NCBI GenBank assembly: GCA_947626985.1 | Contig: CANQUG010000019.1 | Location: 1-54,781 of the forward strand | Direction: 5' to 3' | DNA: 54,781 nucleotides | Source of the DNA: an uncultured Lachnospiraceae bacterium | Lineage (GTDB): Bacteria; Bacillota; Clostridia; Lachnospirales; Lachnospiraceae | Shown: positions 8,963 through 17,167 of the stretch, piece by piece | Position numbering within the stretch: the stretch's first letter is position 1 | How the letters are laid out: every line of letters starts with the position of its first letter | The notes under the pieces: generated by a model | Database searches by the model: none | What the model was told of the DNA's origin: nothing | The model's input: only the letters and a program-made list of their open reading frames with translations | Position numbers and translations under genes: made by a program

Positions 8963-9153
8963 AAACGTGCTGTGTTAATAACTGAAGAAATCAGTATTTG
9001 ATATTTTTTCTGACGGCAGGATGGCGGTGATGCAGATAGAATGCCAGGATGCCTTCGTCACTGAATTTTTATCGGCTAGGGCTGGAGGAATCTGCAGGTG
9101 CTGATTGTTTGTCAGTTAATACAGTATGGTATGGAGAGAAAGGCGGGAATAAG

Positions 9154-10158
9154 ATGAGTAAACTGTATGCGGTCAGCGGCGTTACGGGAATGACGGGAAA
9201 TGAACTCGTGAGGCAGATCCTTACAGAGGGCAGTACGGATCATATTCTGGGATTTGATAACTTTTATGCTTCTTCTATTGAGACCGTTTCTGACCATATG
9301 GGTGATGACCGGTTTGAGTTTTTCGAATATGATTTGAATAATAAGGCGCAGATGCAGGATTTTGAAAACAGAGTAAAAGCGGCTGCAGACGATTATGAGG
9401 AAGTGATTTATATCAACTGCGCGGCAGTGGTTCATACGGAACATTTTTATCATGTTTATGAAACGTATGAGACAAATGTGGAGGGAATGAATAGATTCCT
9501 CCAGCAGGCGATCCATATAGGCGCGCAGAAATATATTAATTGTTCTACATCCGAAGTATATTCCATGAATTCGTGGAATGAAAACGGCGGCGTCAGGGAA
9601 AGCGATTATCTTACCTTATCGGTGGCTGAGCACAGTCAGCGGACCAGTTATGCTGTGGGAAAACTTCTTACAGAGTTTTTCATAAAGGATGCGGTGGATG
9701 AGGGAAGGATCAAAGGCTGCTCCATCCGTTTTGCCAATGTTTACAGTAAGGATGAGAGGTATCCAAAGCATATCATTCCATTTATTATCAGCAGCTTACG
9801 CGATACGGGAAAGGTGGTTCTGCTGGAAAATTCCAGGAAGAACAGAAGGACATTCTTGAATAATTATGACAGCTGCAGTGCAGTGCTTGCCCTTGCTTCG
9901 GAGGATTCTGCGCTGGACGGAACAGTGTATAATGTGGCTACGGAGGAGGAAATTTCCATGATCGATCTGGCGGAGCTCTGCGCGGAAAAGATGGGGATTA
10001 AGGAACCGGTTATTGAATTTCGCGGATATCGTGAATCCGATCCGCAGAGAAGGCTGCTGTCAACGGAGAAAATCCGGACAAGGACTTCCTGGAAACCGAA
10101 GGTGACTCTGGATAAGGGTCTGGACGAGTGCATTGCCAGCTATTTAAAGAAAGGATAA
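9154..10158 (+). CDS. NAD-dependent epimerase/dehydratase family protein (extended SDR)
   Basis: 334 residues from ATG 9154, preceded by GGCGGG; an earlier in-frame codon at 9049 lacks a ribosome site and would add 35 non-conserved residues. The NAD-binding motif GVTGMTG lies at residues 8-14, and the catalytic S...Y-x3-K appears as STSEVY and SYAVGK. The C-terminal segment RRTFLNNYDSC fits nucleotide-sugar epimerases. It may modify a nucleotide-linked sugar or polyol that receives or carries the phosphonate. It lies 190 bp from the phosphoesterase and 41 bp before the second nucleotidyltransferase, apparently in the same transcript. The substrate cannot be named from sequence. Confidence 0.85.
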   Translation: MSKLYAVSGVTGMTGNELVRQILTEGSTDHILGFDNFYASSIETVSDHMGDDRFEFFEYDLNNKAQMQDFENRVKAAADDYEEVIYINCAAVVHTEHFYHVYETYETNVEGMNRFLQQAIHIGAQKYINCSTSEVYSMNSWNENGGVRESDYLTLSVAEHSQRTSYAVGKLLTEFFIKDAVDEGRIKGCSIRFANVYSKDERYPKHIIPFIISSLRDTGKVVLLENSRKNRRTFLNNYDSCSAVLALASEDSALDGTVYNVATEEEISMIDLAELCAEKMGIKEPVIEFRGYRESDPQRRLLSTEKIRTRTSWKPKVTLDKGLDECIASYLKKG

Positions 10159-10199
10159 GGTCCAAATACAGGACTAAAAGCTGTCATTGGGAGGAAACC

Positions 10200-10958
10200 A
10201 TGAAAACAGCGGTTATTACGGTAGCTGGGATATCCAGCAGGTTTAATGAAGGGATACCGGAGAAGGAAAAGAAACTGAAAGCAGTTTATACAGAAGACTG
10301 CAGAGAGAATACACTCCTTTATCATCTTCTTGAAAAATGCTCCTTTGCAGACCGGATTATTATCATCGGCGGCTATCAGTTTGATCGTCTGGAGGATTAT
10401 TGCAGATGGCTTGACCCAAATATGAGAGACCGGATTTCTCTTATTTTCAATGAGCATTATCTGGACCTGGCTTCCGGATACAGTCTTTCCCTTGGACTGA
10501 AGGAGGCATTGCGCTGCGGTGCGGAGGAAATCCTTTTTGCTGAGGGGGATCTGGATATTGACAGGGAGTCCTTTGATAAAGTAGTAGCATCCAGGAAAAG
10601 CGTTCTGACTTATACTTTTGAACCGATTTATGCAGACAGGGCAGTCGTTCTCTATAAAGATGAAAAAGACAGGTACCGTTATGCGTTTAACAGCAGCCAT
10701 GGATTGCTGTCCATCGATGTACCGTTTTCCTGCATTCTGAATTCCGGCCAGTTATGGAAATTTACGGAAATGGAAACACTGCGGCTGGTCAATGAACGGT
10801 TTCTTGATGAAACGGCAAACGGGACAAATTTGAGGATTATTCAGAGTTATCTCAATGCCAATATAGAGGTGGATTTGATTGGACTTAAACGCTGGACAAA
10901 CTGCAATACAAAAGAAGACTACAGAAAAATAACAGCTTACTGGAGGGAGGAAAAATGA
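10200..10958 (+). CDS. Nucleotidyltransferase-like protein of the phosphonate cluster
   Basis: 252 residues from ATG 10200, which follows GGGAGGAAACC. The N-terminus MKTAVITVAGISSRF...EKKLKAV is a diverged NTP-transferase signature (G-x3-R-F ... K-K), and LFAEGDLDID holds the acidic metal-binding pair near residue 120. The rest of the protein matches no family I can name. Its stop overlaps the next start by ATGA (10955-10958), so the two products are probably made in equal amounts and may work together. A role in activating a phosphonate or its acceptor is inferred only from the cluster. Confidence 0.7.
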   Translation: MKTAVITVAGISSRFNEGIPEKEKKLKAVYTEDCRENTLLYHLLEKCSFADRIIIIGGYQFDRLEDYCRWLDPNMRDRISLIFNEHYLDLASGYSLSLGLKEALRCGAEEILFAEGDLDIDRESFDKVVASRKSVLTYTFEPIYADRAVVLYKDEKDRYRYAFNSSHGLLSIDVPFSCILNSGQLWKFTEMETLRLVNERFLDETANGTNLRIIQSYLNANIEVDLIGLKRWTNCNTKEDYRKITAYWREEK

Positions 10959-12139
10959 AAACTTTACAGGAACGGCTCAGGATTGTTGAGAAACATATCC
11001 ACGAGGGTAATATAAAGGTAATGATTATTGGGCTGGGAAGTGTAGGAACGTATCTTCTTGATTATCTGATCAGTAAGAATGATCCGGCAGTCAGCATTGT
11101 GGCTGTTGGCAGGGATGAAGAAAAGATGAGGACAAAGGTGAACATCACCAGAGTCGCCGGGCTTATCCGCGGTGTGAATAAGTCGCGGATCGATGTGGAA
11201 GGCGGAGTTGATCTGACAAATATTGATGCCATTCAAAGCGCTGTCGAAAAGTATCAGCCGGATTTTATCGTCAATTCCAGCCGTGCGTATCCAGGACTTA
11301 AATATGGAAGTATTTCCTGGGCAAATGTGAGGGCTTACGGGATCTGGAGTCCTCTCGCCATCTGTTTTACAAAAAATGTTATGGAAGCCTGTGACAGAGC
11401 AGATACGAATGCCATTGTTATTAATACGTCTTATTCTGACGCTGTCATTCCCTGGCTGAAAAGTGCCGGGAAAGCATATCCGGATTTTGGCTCCGGTAAT
11501 CTTAATCATCTGGTTCCGCGTATGAAGTTTGCCGTGGCGGAGATGCTGGGTGTGGATGATTTCTGGAATGTGGATATCATGTTTGCTGCCGGTCACTTTC
11601 ATGATGTCTGCATCAGTAAAGAAGGTCATACGGAAGGTGTAAAGCTGCCTCTTAAGGTTTATTACAGAGATCAGGAGCAGGATCTTCCGCACGAGAAGAT
11701 TTACTCTGCCTGCAGGATCGCCATGCCGGTGGATCAGACGAGAAATATGATGAATGCTTCGTCAAATGCTCAGATTATCACTGCTGTTATAGAAGCGATA
11801 CGTACCAGGAAGAGTCAGAGAGTATTTTCGCCGGGTTTTGGAGGAAATATTGGGGGATATCCTGTTCTGATCGGATACAGGGATGGACAGCCTGATGCGT
11901 GGATTGATGAGTCTGTTTTCTGTTTTGAAGAAATGAACCAGGCGGACAGGGCTTCTATGGCGCTTGACGGCGTGGAAGATGTGGTAAACGGCAGGCTGAT
12001 TTATACAGATGCTTTGATCGAAAAAGCCCAAAAAGCTTTTGGGACCAGACTTCCGAAAACAGTGGATTTTGAGGATATTGAGAATACAGCGAGATTTATT
12101 ATTGATGAGATTATTCTGCCGCAGACAGGAAAGAAGTGA
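10955..12139 (+). CDS. Rossmann-fold NAD(P)-binding enzyme of unknown function
   Basis: 394 residues. An N-terminal dinucleotide-binding motif IIGLGSVGTYLLDYL at about residues 24-38 and a VAVGRDEEKM second strand indicate an NAD(P)-dependent enzyme. The central part (QPDFIVNSSRAYPG, TSYSDAVIPWL, GSGNLNHLVPRMKFAVAEMLG) resembles saccharopine-dehydrogenase-like or homoserine-dehydrogenase-like folds only loosely. It is start-stop coupled to the nucleotidyltransferase upstream and followed by phosphonopyruvate decarboxylase. Because no phosphonoacetaldehyde aminotransferase is present, it is a candidate to act on phosphonoacetaldehyde or another cluster intermediate; this is a guess. Length and overlap argue for a real gene. 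Confidence 0.8.
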   Translation: MKTLQERLRIVEKHIHEGNIKVMIIGLGSVGTYLLDYLISKNDPAVSIVAVGRDEEKMRTKVNITRVAGLIRGVNKSRIDVEGGVDLTNIDAIQSAVEKYQPDFIVNSSRAYPGLKYGSISWANVRAYGIWSPLAICFTKNVMEACDRADTNAIVINTSYSDAVIPWLKSAGKAYPDFGSGNLNHLVPRMKFAVAEMLGVDDFWNVDIMFAAGHFHDVCISKEGHTEGVKLPLKVYYRDQEQDLPHEKIYSACRIAMPVDQTRNMMNASSNAQIITAVIEAIRTRKSQRVFSPGFGGNIGGYPVLIGYRDGQPDAWIDESVFCFEEMNQADRASMALDGVEDVVNGRLIYTDALIEKAQKAFGTRLPKTVDFEDIENTARFIIDEIILPQTGKK

Positions 12140-12266
12140 TCTTTAGTTTTATGTTGTCCGGCAGCAGGCGATCCAATAGAAAGATTAAATGGATGTACGT
12201 TACCTGGCGTAGGCCTGATGTAATAAAATCATTAGAGTACCACAGAAACAGGAGGTATTTTGTTTT

Positions 12267-13388
12267 ATGAACGTACAAAGGCTTGTAGAAATCATAGGAT
12301 CGGATTTTTATACCGGGGTACCGGATAGTCAGCTGAAGACACTGTGTGACTACTTGATGGCAGAATACGGGATAGATCCGAAGCATCATATTATCGCGGC
12401 TAATGAGGGAAACTGCACGGCTCTGGCAGCCGGATATTATCTGGCTACCGGGAAAATTCCGGTTGTTTATATGCAGAATTCCGGTGAAGGAAATATCATA
12501 AACCCTGTCGCGTCGCTGTTGAATGATAAGGTCTATGCAGTTCCCTGCGTATTCATTATCGGTTGGCGCGGGGAACCGGGTGTTCATGATGAGCCGCAGC
12601 ATATTTACCAGGGAAAAGTGACTTTGAAGCTTCTTGAAGATATGGATATTTCTTATTTTGTTATCTCCAAGGACACTGCTGAAAATGAGCTTGGAAGAAA
12701 AATGAACGAGTTCAGGGAGCATTTGGCAGTTGGCAGACAGGCTGCGTTTGTGATTAAAAAGGGCGCGCTGGAGTTTGACGGCAAGGTTAGGTATGAGAAT
12801 AAAAATGTTATGATTCGCGAAGAAATAATCAGGCATATTGTGGAAGCTGCAGGCGATGGCGTGATTGTTTCTACCACTGGAAAGGCGAGCCGGGAGCTGT
12901 TCGAGATCCGTGAATCCAGAAGGGAAGGACATGGAAGAGATTTTCTTACTGTAGGATCCATGGGCCATGCGTCGTCTATTGCTCTGGGAATCGCTCTGCA
13001 AAAGCCGGAAAAGAAGATCTGGACCATAGACGGAGACGGTTCTGCACTGATGCATATGGGTGCCATGGCGGTGATTGGTGCGAATGCTCCGAAAAATGTT
13101 GTCCATATAGTGATCAATAATGGTGCACATGAGACTGTGGGGGGAATGCCAACAGTAGCTGAAAAAATAGATCTTGTGTCGATCGCCAGAGGCTGCGGGT
13201 ATCAGAATACAGTATGTACGGATGACTTTGACGCATTGGACATGGAACTGGCGGCTGCCCGAAAACGCGAAAAGCTGAGTTTTATTGAGGTTAAATGTTC
13301 TATCGGTGCGAGAGATAACCTGGGAAGGCCGACTACAACAGCAAAGGAAAATAAAGACGCATTTATGAAGTATCTGAGTATTAGGTGA
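12267..13388 (+). CDS. Phosphonopyruvate decarboxylase
   Basis: 373 residues, the normal length for the family. This thiamine-diphosphate enzyme converts phosphonopyruvate to phosphonoacetaldehyde and CO2, which makes the unfavourable PEP mutase step irreversible. Visible marks are FYTGVPDS at the N-terminus, the EGNCTALAAGYYLATGK stretch with the cofactor-activating glutamate, MQNSGEGN, and the C-terminal TPP/Mg motif GDGSALMHMG...INNGAHE. It is the last gene of the phosphonate cluster, 127 bp after the Rossmann protein, with AGGAGG before ATG 12267. An aminotransferase (PhnW) that would normally follow is not in the window. Confidence 0.93.
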   Translation: MNVQRLVEIIGSDFYTGVPDSQLKTLCDYLMAEYGIDPKHHIIAANEGNCTALAAGYYLATGKIPVVYMQNSGEGNIINPVASLLNDKVYAVPCVFIIGWRGEPGVHDEPQHIYQGKVTLKLLEDMDISYFVISKDTAENELGRKMNEFREHLAVGRQAAFVIKKGALEFDGKVRYENKNVMIREEIIRHIVEAAGDGVIVSTTGKASRELFEIRESRREGHGRDFLTVGSMGHASSIALGIALQKPEKKIWTIDGDGSALMHMGAMAVIGANAPKNVVHIVINNGAHETVGGMPTVAEKIDLVSIARGCGYQNTVCTDDFDALDMELAAARKREKLSFIEVKCSIGARDNLGRPTTTAKENKDAFMKYLSIR

Positions 13389-13537
13389 AAGATTTTAGCG
13401 AGAACTGCCAGAAGACTGCATTACGAAATTTTTGTAGTACTTGTGATTTTCATAAGATGCTGTTTAATGGATGTTTTAATGTGTAACAGGTAGAATTGTA
13501 AAATACATTCCGAAATACTACCGGAGGGTGCAACTGC

Positions 13538-14065
13538 TTAATCCCGTTTTGGATAATGTTCGAGAACATGTTCCAGCTTTTTGAAGTTGCAGCAACGACG
13601 AAGAAGGAGACCACCTGCCTTCCCGGAAGTGACTTTTTCATACAGTCGATTCGCCTTTTTTACAATTGTATCCTGATTTTTCCGGCAAAATGTAAGTTGG
13701 TTTATGATCAAATCTTTATAGCGCGACATCTCATGGCTGTCGCCTGGTCTGTGACGTATGTCTACTGGGAAAATGACATCTTTGTTAACCGGAATCATTT
13801 CGTTGAAATTCAGTACGCCAATCAATCTGCTATCGTGGTAGATTTTGGTAAAGTCGATGTCGTTCTTCATTGTTTTGTGCTTTTCTTTCGGTGAACTGAG
13901 AGGTATACAATATTGTCTGTCGTTGCAAATAACAATGATTCCGATGAACGGACGATTGCTCTTTCCAATCTGAGGAGATACCGACATGACATGGTCATCT
14001 GCATGGGACAGGTTCCGTATGTACTTCATATCGACGAGATATAAGTTAAGACGTGTCTGTTTCAT
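13538..14065 (-). CDS. toxN: Type III toxin-antitoxin endoribonuclease toxin, ToxN/AbiQ family
   Basis: 175 residues. The sequence follows the ToxN/AbiQ pattern throughout: N-terminal YLVDMKYIRNLS, RPFIGIIV, the hallmark PLSSPKEKH at 55-63, GVLNFNEMIPV at 83-93, INQLTFCRKN, and a C-terminal CNFKKLE. These RNases cut A-rich sites and cleave their own repeat-RNA antitoxin; they act as phage-abortive or stability systems. AAGGAT lies before the ATG at 14065-14063. Upstream on the same strand are a hairpin terminator and three 34-nt repeats, exactly the toxI-terminator-toxN layout of the family. The flanks are decayed mobile remnants, suggesting horizontal origin. Confidence 0.92.
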   Translation of the reverse strand: MKQTRLNLYLVDMKYIRNLSHADDHVMSVSPQIGKSNRPFIGIIVICNDRQYCIPLSSPKEKHKTMKNDIDFTKIYHDSRLIGVLNFNEMIPVNKDVIFPVDIRHRPGDSHEMSRYKDLIINQLTFCRKNQDTIVKKANRLYEKVTSGKAGGLLLRRCCNFKKLEHVLEHYPKRD

Positions 14066-14086
14066 ATATTATCCTTTCAAAAATTA

Positions 14087-14109
14087 AGGCTGTGACAGAC
14101 GCCACAGCC
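14087..14109 (-). terminator. Terminator between toxI and toxN
   Basis: GGCTGTG pairs with CACAGCC around a 7-8 nt loop; on the minus strand it is followed by TTAATTTTT. In type III systems this leaky terminator makes antitoxin RNA exceed toxin mRNA. Confidence 0.85.
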
Positions 14110-14116
14110 CTGAAAA

Positions 14117-14218
14117 GCGTCCACTTACGGTAGGACTCACCGCTGCTAAAGCTGCCACTCACAGTAGGCCTCACTGCTGCTAAAGCTGCCACTTATGGTA
14201 GGCCTCACCACTTTTCGC
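14117..14218 (-). ncRNA. toxI: ToxI antitoxin RNA, three 34-nt tandem repeats
   Basis: Three adjoining 34-nt units lie at 14117-14150, 14151-14184 and 14185-14218. The first two differ at 6 positions; the third diverges in its last 10 bases. Each carries a conserved CCACT...TAGG.CTCAC core. Repeats of 34-36 nt directly before a ToxN/AbiQ gene are the known antitoxin form: ToxN cuts each unit into a pseudoknot that inhibits the toxin. Transcription would run leftward from the promoter at 14253-14281 to the hairpin at 14087-14109. Confidence 0.9.
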
Positions 14219-14252
14219 AGAGGGTATGCCTCCACACACGAGCCTAAACTCA

Positions 14253-14281
14253 TTTATACTGTACACGATGATCAGATGGAA
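14253..14281 (-). promoter_or_regulatory. Predicted toxI-toxN promoter
   Basis: On the minus strand TTCCAT, 17-bp spacer, TATAAA. The expected start is about 14246, some 28 bp before the first repeat unit. Confidence 0.55.
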
Positions 14282-14327
14282 TGCAAGCGGATGAAAAAAG
14301 AAAATTATAAAATTTCTGTGAACTAGG

Positions 14328-14965
14328 ATGGGAAAAATGGACATTTTGTGTGATGAATTTGTTGCGGTAGTGACAGCAGTCCGGCCGGAGATGATTTTAG
14401 AGGGCAGAAGTCTTTTAAAGCAGAAGCGTCTGGTCTTGAAACCTGTCGAACTTTCACGAACGAACAGGACTGTTTTAGTAAGTGTCATTCCGAAGACACT
14501 GGTGTCATGGATATCATCGTTCAGCTGGAGGATGGAAGCATCACTACGCTAGAGGTACAGAAGTACAGCTACGCGTTTCCCGGACAGAGGGCTGCCTGTT
14601 ATTCTGCGGATATGCTTCTGCGGCAGTATAAGAAGAAATGGGATGAGGCCTCGGAGGCGAAGAGGCGCATGAATTACCGGGAAATCAGATCGGTGTATAC
14701 CATTGTTCTGTACGAGAACAGCCCCGGTATTTTTCATCAGTTCCCGGATACATACATCCATCATTTCAGGCAGACTTCCGATACGGGACTGGAGATGGAA
14801 CTGCTGGAGCAGCTGAGAGAAAAAGACGACAGACTGAAAGAGAAGGATGACAGACTGAAAGAGAAGGATGACAGACTGAAAGAGAAGGACGACAGACTGA
14901 AAGAGAAGGACGACAGATTGAAAAAGCAAAGCCTCCAGATTGAGGAGCTGAGACACAGGCTCTAG
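14328..14965 (+). pseudogene. Rpn/PD-(D/E)XK nuclease-transposase remnant, copy 1
   Basis: A broken member of the Lachnospiraceae-rich Rpn (recombination-promoting nuclease) family. A first frame from 14328 begins MGKMDILCDEF, a usual N-terminus, and breaks at about 14552. A second frame from 14507 carries the nuclease core: MDIIVQLEDGSITTLEVQKY (catalytic D and E-x-Q/K), FPGQRAACYSADMLLRQYK, VYTIVLYEN and FHQFPDTYIHHF. The end is replaced by a coiled-coil repeat and stops at 14965. The missing middle and the frame change show it is inactive. Segments of its DNA recur at 16007-16115 and 16290-16540, so two copies decayed side by side. Confidence 0.7.
14825..14929 (+). repeat. 21-bp x 5 tandem repeat coding heptads
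   Basis: Five 21-bp units encode DDRLKEK heptads, ending in a variant DDRLKKQ. The heptad phase fits a coiled coil at the end of the Rpn remnant. The synonymous sites hardly vary, so the expansion is recent. Confidence 0.9.
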
Positions 14966-15081
14966 GCATTGGAAAACAGAGAGGGATTAGACGACTGATT
15001 TGCCCAAAAGCTGTTGTCTGTACAGAGTGTACCGAACCAAGGCTGCAAATCTGTATCAGGGTGGAGTAAGGCAGGACGAGA

Positions 15082-15200
15082 TTGCCGCTGCGTGTGAGAC
15101 GCGCCTCTGTGCCTTACGATCTATGGCGGCAGCAGGGATACCTGAAGGCCACGGAGGGCAACGTGACCCACTACGGTTTCATCGAGAAATTGGGCCTTTT
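15082..15200 (+). pseudogene. Phage terminase large-subunit scrap
   Basis: One frame reads VPYDLWRQQGYLKATEGNV then a region FIEKLG, which matches the DxWxxxGxLxxTxGNxxD stretch before the nuclease domain of phage terminase large subunits. Only about 35 residues remain, with no start and no downstream domain. It points to an old prophage or a transferred fragment in this island. Confidence 0.5.
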
Positions 15201-15208
15201 AAAGAAAA

Positions 15209-15228
15209 GCGCCGGGATAACCCGGCGC
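15209..15228 (-). terminator. Terminator of the type II toxin-antitoxin operon
   Basis: A perfect 8-bp stem GCGCCGGG/CCCGGCGC with a 4-nt loop; on the minus strand TTTTCTTT follows. It lies just after the toxin stop codon. Confidence 0.85.
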
Positions 15229-15233
15229 CGCGT

Positions 15234-15566
15234 TTATTTAAGAGAGAAGCCCTGCTTCAGGATAGAGATCCAGTTCCTTTTTCCATAAAGGAAGCGGATG
15301 ATATTCACCCGTTTTTCCGTTTCGGATACAGTGTAGAAAATGAGGTAGTTGTTTACCGCCACAAAACGGACACCCCAGGTTTTCAGCACGGGATCGTCCA
15401 CGAGCGAAAACTGCTGTGGAAACTGTGACAGGCCGGCGGCTTTCCTTTCGACTTCATCCAGAAGGTCATCCGCGGCCTGTGGATTATACAGAACCAGCGA
15501 AATATAGTCCGCGGCGTTTATGAGATCCCGTTCTGCTGTTTTTGTGATATGGATTTCATAATTCAT
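15234..15566 (-). CDS. RelE/ParE-family toxin
   Basis: 110 residues with the RelE/ParE outline: MNYEIHITKTAERDL, an ADYISLVLYNPQAA helix, LSQFPQQFSLVDDP, a GVRFVAVNNYLIFYTV core strand pair, and a final VNIIRFLYGKRNW. ParE proteins poison gyrase and RelE proteins cut mRNA on the ribosome; the sequence does not decide which. Its start overlaps the antitoxin stop by ATGA (15563-15566), the typical antitoxin-first arrangement. It lies in the decayed island between two Rpn remnants, as expected for a stability module. Confidence 0.88.
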   Translation of the reverse strand: MNYEIHITKTAERDLINAADYISLVLYNPQAADDLLDEVERKAAGLSQFPQQFSLVDDPVLKTWGVRFVAVNNYLIFYTVSETEKRVNIIRFLYGKRNWISILKQGFSLK

Positions 15567-15826
15567 TTTTTACGCCTTTTTCTGATATCTGCCACTGCTT
15601 CGGAGAAGGGGCGTGTGCTTCCGGACTGGATGTCGGCCAGGCCTTCCTGCAAAAGGCCATACAGCTCGAACCGTCCAAGCAGCTGTTCATAGGCTTCGAT
15701 GCTCATGACTGCCAGGTCGCCTTTCCCGTTCTTTGTGATGAATACGGGTTCAGAATACTGGTGGCAGAAGTTTGAGATTCCGTTATAGTCGTTGCGGAGA
15801 TCGGCGCTTGATTTGATTGTGGGCAT
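15563..15826 (-). CDS. Phd/YefM-family antitoxin
   Basis: 87 residues from the ATG at 15826-15824, chosen because AAAGGAGGTG lies 8 nt upstream; a longer frame begins outside this site. The sequence MPTIKSSADLRNDYNGISNFCHQYSEPV..ITKNGKGDLAVMSIEAYEQLL (shown in parts) is the Phd/YefM DNA-binding fold, followed by a basic, flexible tail for toxin binding. Such antitoxins neutralise the partner and repress their own promoter. The promoter at 15851-15879 directly precedes it. Confidence 0.9.
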   Translation of the reverse strand: MPTIKSSADLRNDYNGISNFCHQYSEPVFITKNGKGDLAVMSIEAYEQLLGRFELYGLLQEGLADIQSGSTRPFSEAVADIRKRRKK

Positions 15827-15850
15827 TGGATGCACCTCCTTTGTAACAAA

Positions 15851-15879
15851 ATTATACATAAATTTCTTTACGAAGTCAA
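15851..15879 (-). promoter_or_regulatory. Promoter of the Phd-ParE operon
   Basis: Minus strand TTGACT, exactly 17 bp, TATAAT. The start of transcription would lie about 18 bp before the ribosome site of the antitoxin gene. Confidence 0.8.
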
Positions 15880-15989
15880 GCAGAAGGGTGAAGGATTCAA
15901 AATGGGACTGAAAGAAAAATTTCTTTTACCACTATGAAAAACACTGTAGTCCATTCAATTATCCGAACCACAGTGTTCTATTTATTTCC

Positions 15990-16598
15990 CCACCCCGTGA
16001 AAAGTAACGTGACAGCAGTCCGGCCGGAGACGCTCCTGGAAGTCAGAAGTCTTTTAAAACAGAATAGTCTGGTCTTGAAATCTGTCGAACTTTCACGAAC
16101 GAACAGGACTGTTTTCGTTTGTATTTTTGTGATAGGCTGTATGGGAAACACATTATTGCCATGAGGGATAGAAGGTTTTCCGGTCCCGAAAAGAATTCCC
16201 GGAACCGAAGGTAAATATATCCCGGGAAGGAGATATATGGCGTCAAATGAACTGCGGGATCTGTTTTCCATGATCCGTGCCAGAGATGAAATCAGAAGTA
16301 CAGCTACGCGTTTCCTGGACAGAGGGCTGCCTGTTATTCCGCAGATATGCTTCTGCGGCAGTATAAGAAGAAACGGGATGAGGCTGCGGAGGCGAAGAGG
16401 CGCATGAATTACCGTGAGATCAGACCGGTATATACCATTGTTCTGTACGAGAACAGTTCCGCTATTTTTCATCAGTTCAGGGATACATATATCCACCATT
16501 TCAGACAGACTTCCGATACAGGACTGGAGATGGAACTGCTGGAGTACTATACGTTCATTTTAAAATTTTTACGATGCGATAGTGCTGCCAAACTATGA
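15990..16598 (+). pseudogene. Rpn/PD-(D/E)XK nuclease-transposase remnant, copy 2
   Basis: Fragments match copy 1 in the same order. 16007-16115 repeats the stretch at 14373-14480 almost exactly, and 16290-16545 repeats 14560-14808 (AAGTACAGCTACGCG onward; LLRQYKKK..., YTIVLYENS, TYIHHFRQTSDTGLEMELLE). A separate start-like piece, an AAGGAG site and ATGGCGTCAAATGAACTG at about 16234, has been fused in. Frame changes and missing core residues mean no product. A terminal scrap of the same family follows at 16799. Confidence 0.65.
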
Positions 16599-16798
16599 TG
16601 TGCGCAGTATAGCAGAAAAACTGGTATAACTGCACTACGCTATCTTGTGCAGCGCTTACTGTAGCACTTACCGTATATACGATGAATTCCCAGACAATTG
16701 CCATAATTTAATGGTATGGCTTTTGAATAATATTTGTTTCAATATAAGTGCGGGTTTCAGTATTCTACTGAAACCTGATTATTTTATGAAACCACTTG

Positions 16799-16890
16799 GA
16801 TTGAAAGACTCGTCAGGGAGTATCCGGAATTCAGAGCCATATACAGCGAGGTATATGAGATGTTCCGGAATTTGAGAGAGGGTGTGGCGG
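16799..16890 (+). pseudogene. Rpn-family C-terminal scrap
   Basis: One frame reads LERLVREYPEFRAIYSEVY then EMFRNLREGV, the typical late helix of Rpn/PD-(D/E)XK transposase-like proteins. It has no start and is separated from copy 2 by about 200 bp of unassigned AT-rich sequence. Confidence 0.5.
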
Positions 16891-17084
16891 TTGGCCATAT
16901 CCTCTTTCGTGCGTCAGAAACAGTTGCTTTTTGAATTGTGTGGTTTCCAGAGGAAAGAGAATCGCCGGACAGTGCTTCTTTGCCGGAGCGGCTGATGAGT
17001 CGTTTCTCCATTGACGATAATTCTGCGGGAGGATATAATAAAAAAAGTAAATGCAGGTGATATATACAAACACTGCAGATAAAA

Positions 17085-17155
17085 GAAAAGCAGAATATGA
17101 GGAAAAGCAGAGCATAAAGAAGAGGCAGAACATAAAGAAAAGCAGAACGTAAAGG
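17085..17155 (+). repeat. About 17-bp x 4 tandem repeat upstream of mobA
   Basis: Four A-rich units of the form GAAAAGCAGAACATAAA, spaced 17, 18 and 17 bp by their GCAG core, end 12 bp before the mobA start. The last unit supplies the AAGGAAG ribosome site region. Confidence 0.7.
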
Positions 17156-17167
17156 AAGTGGATCTCT

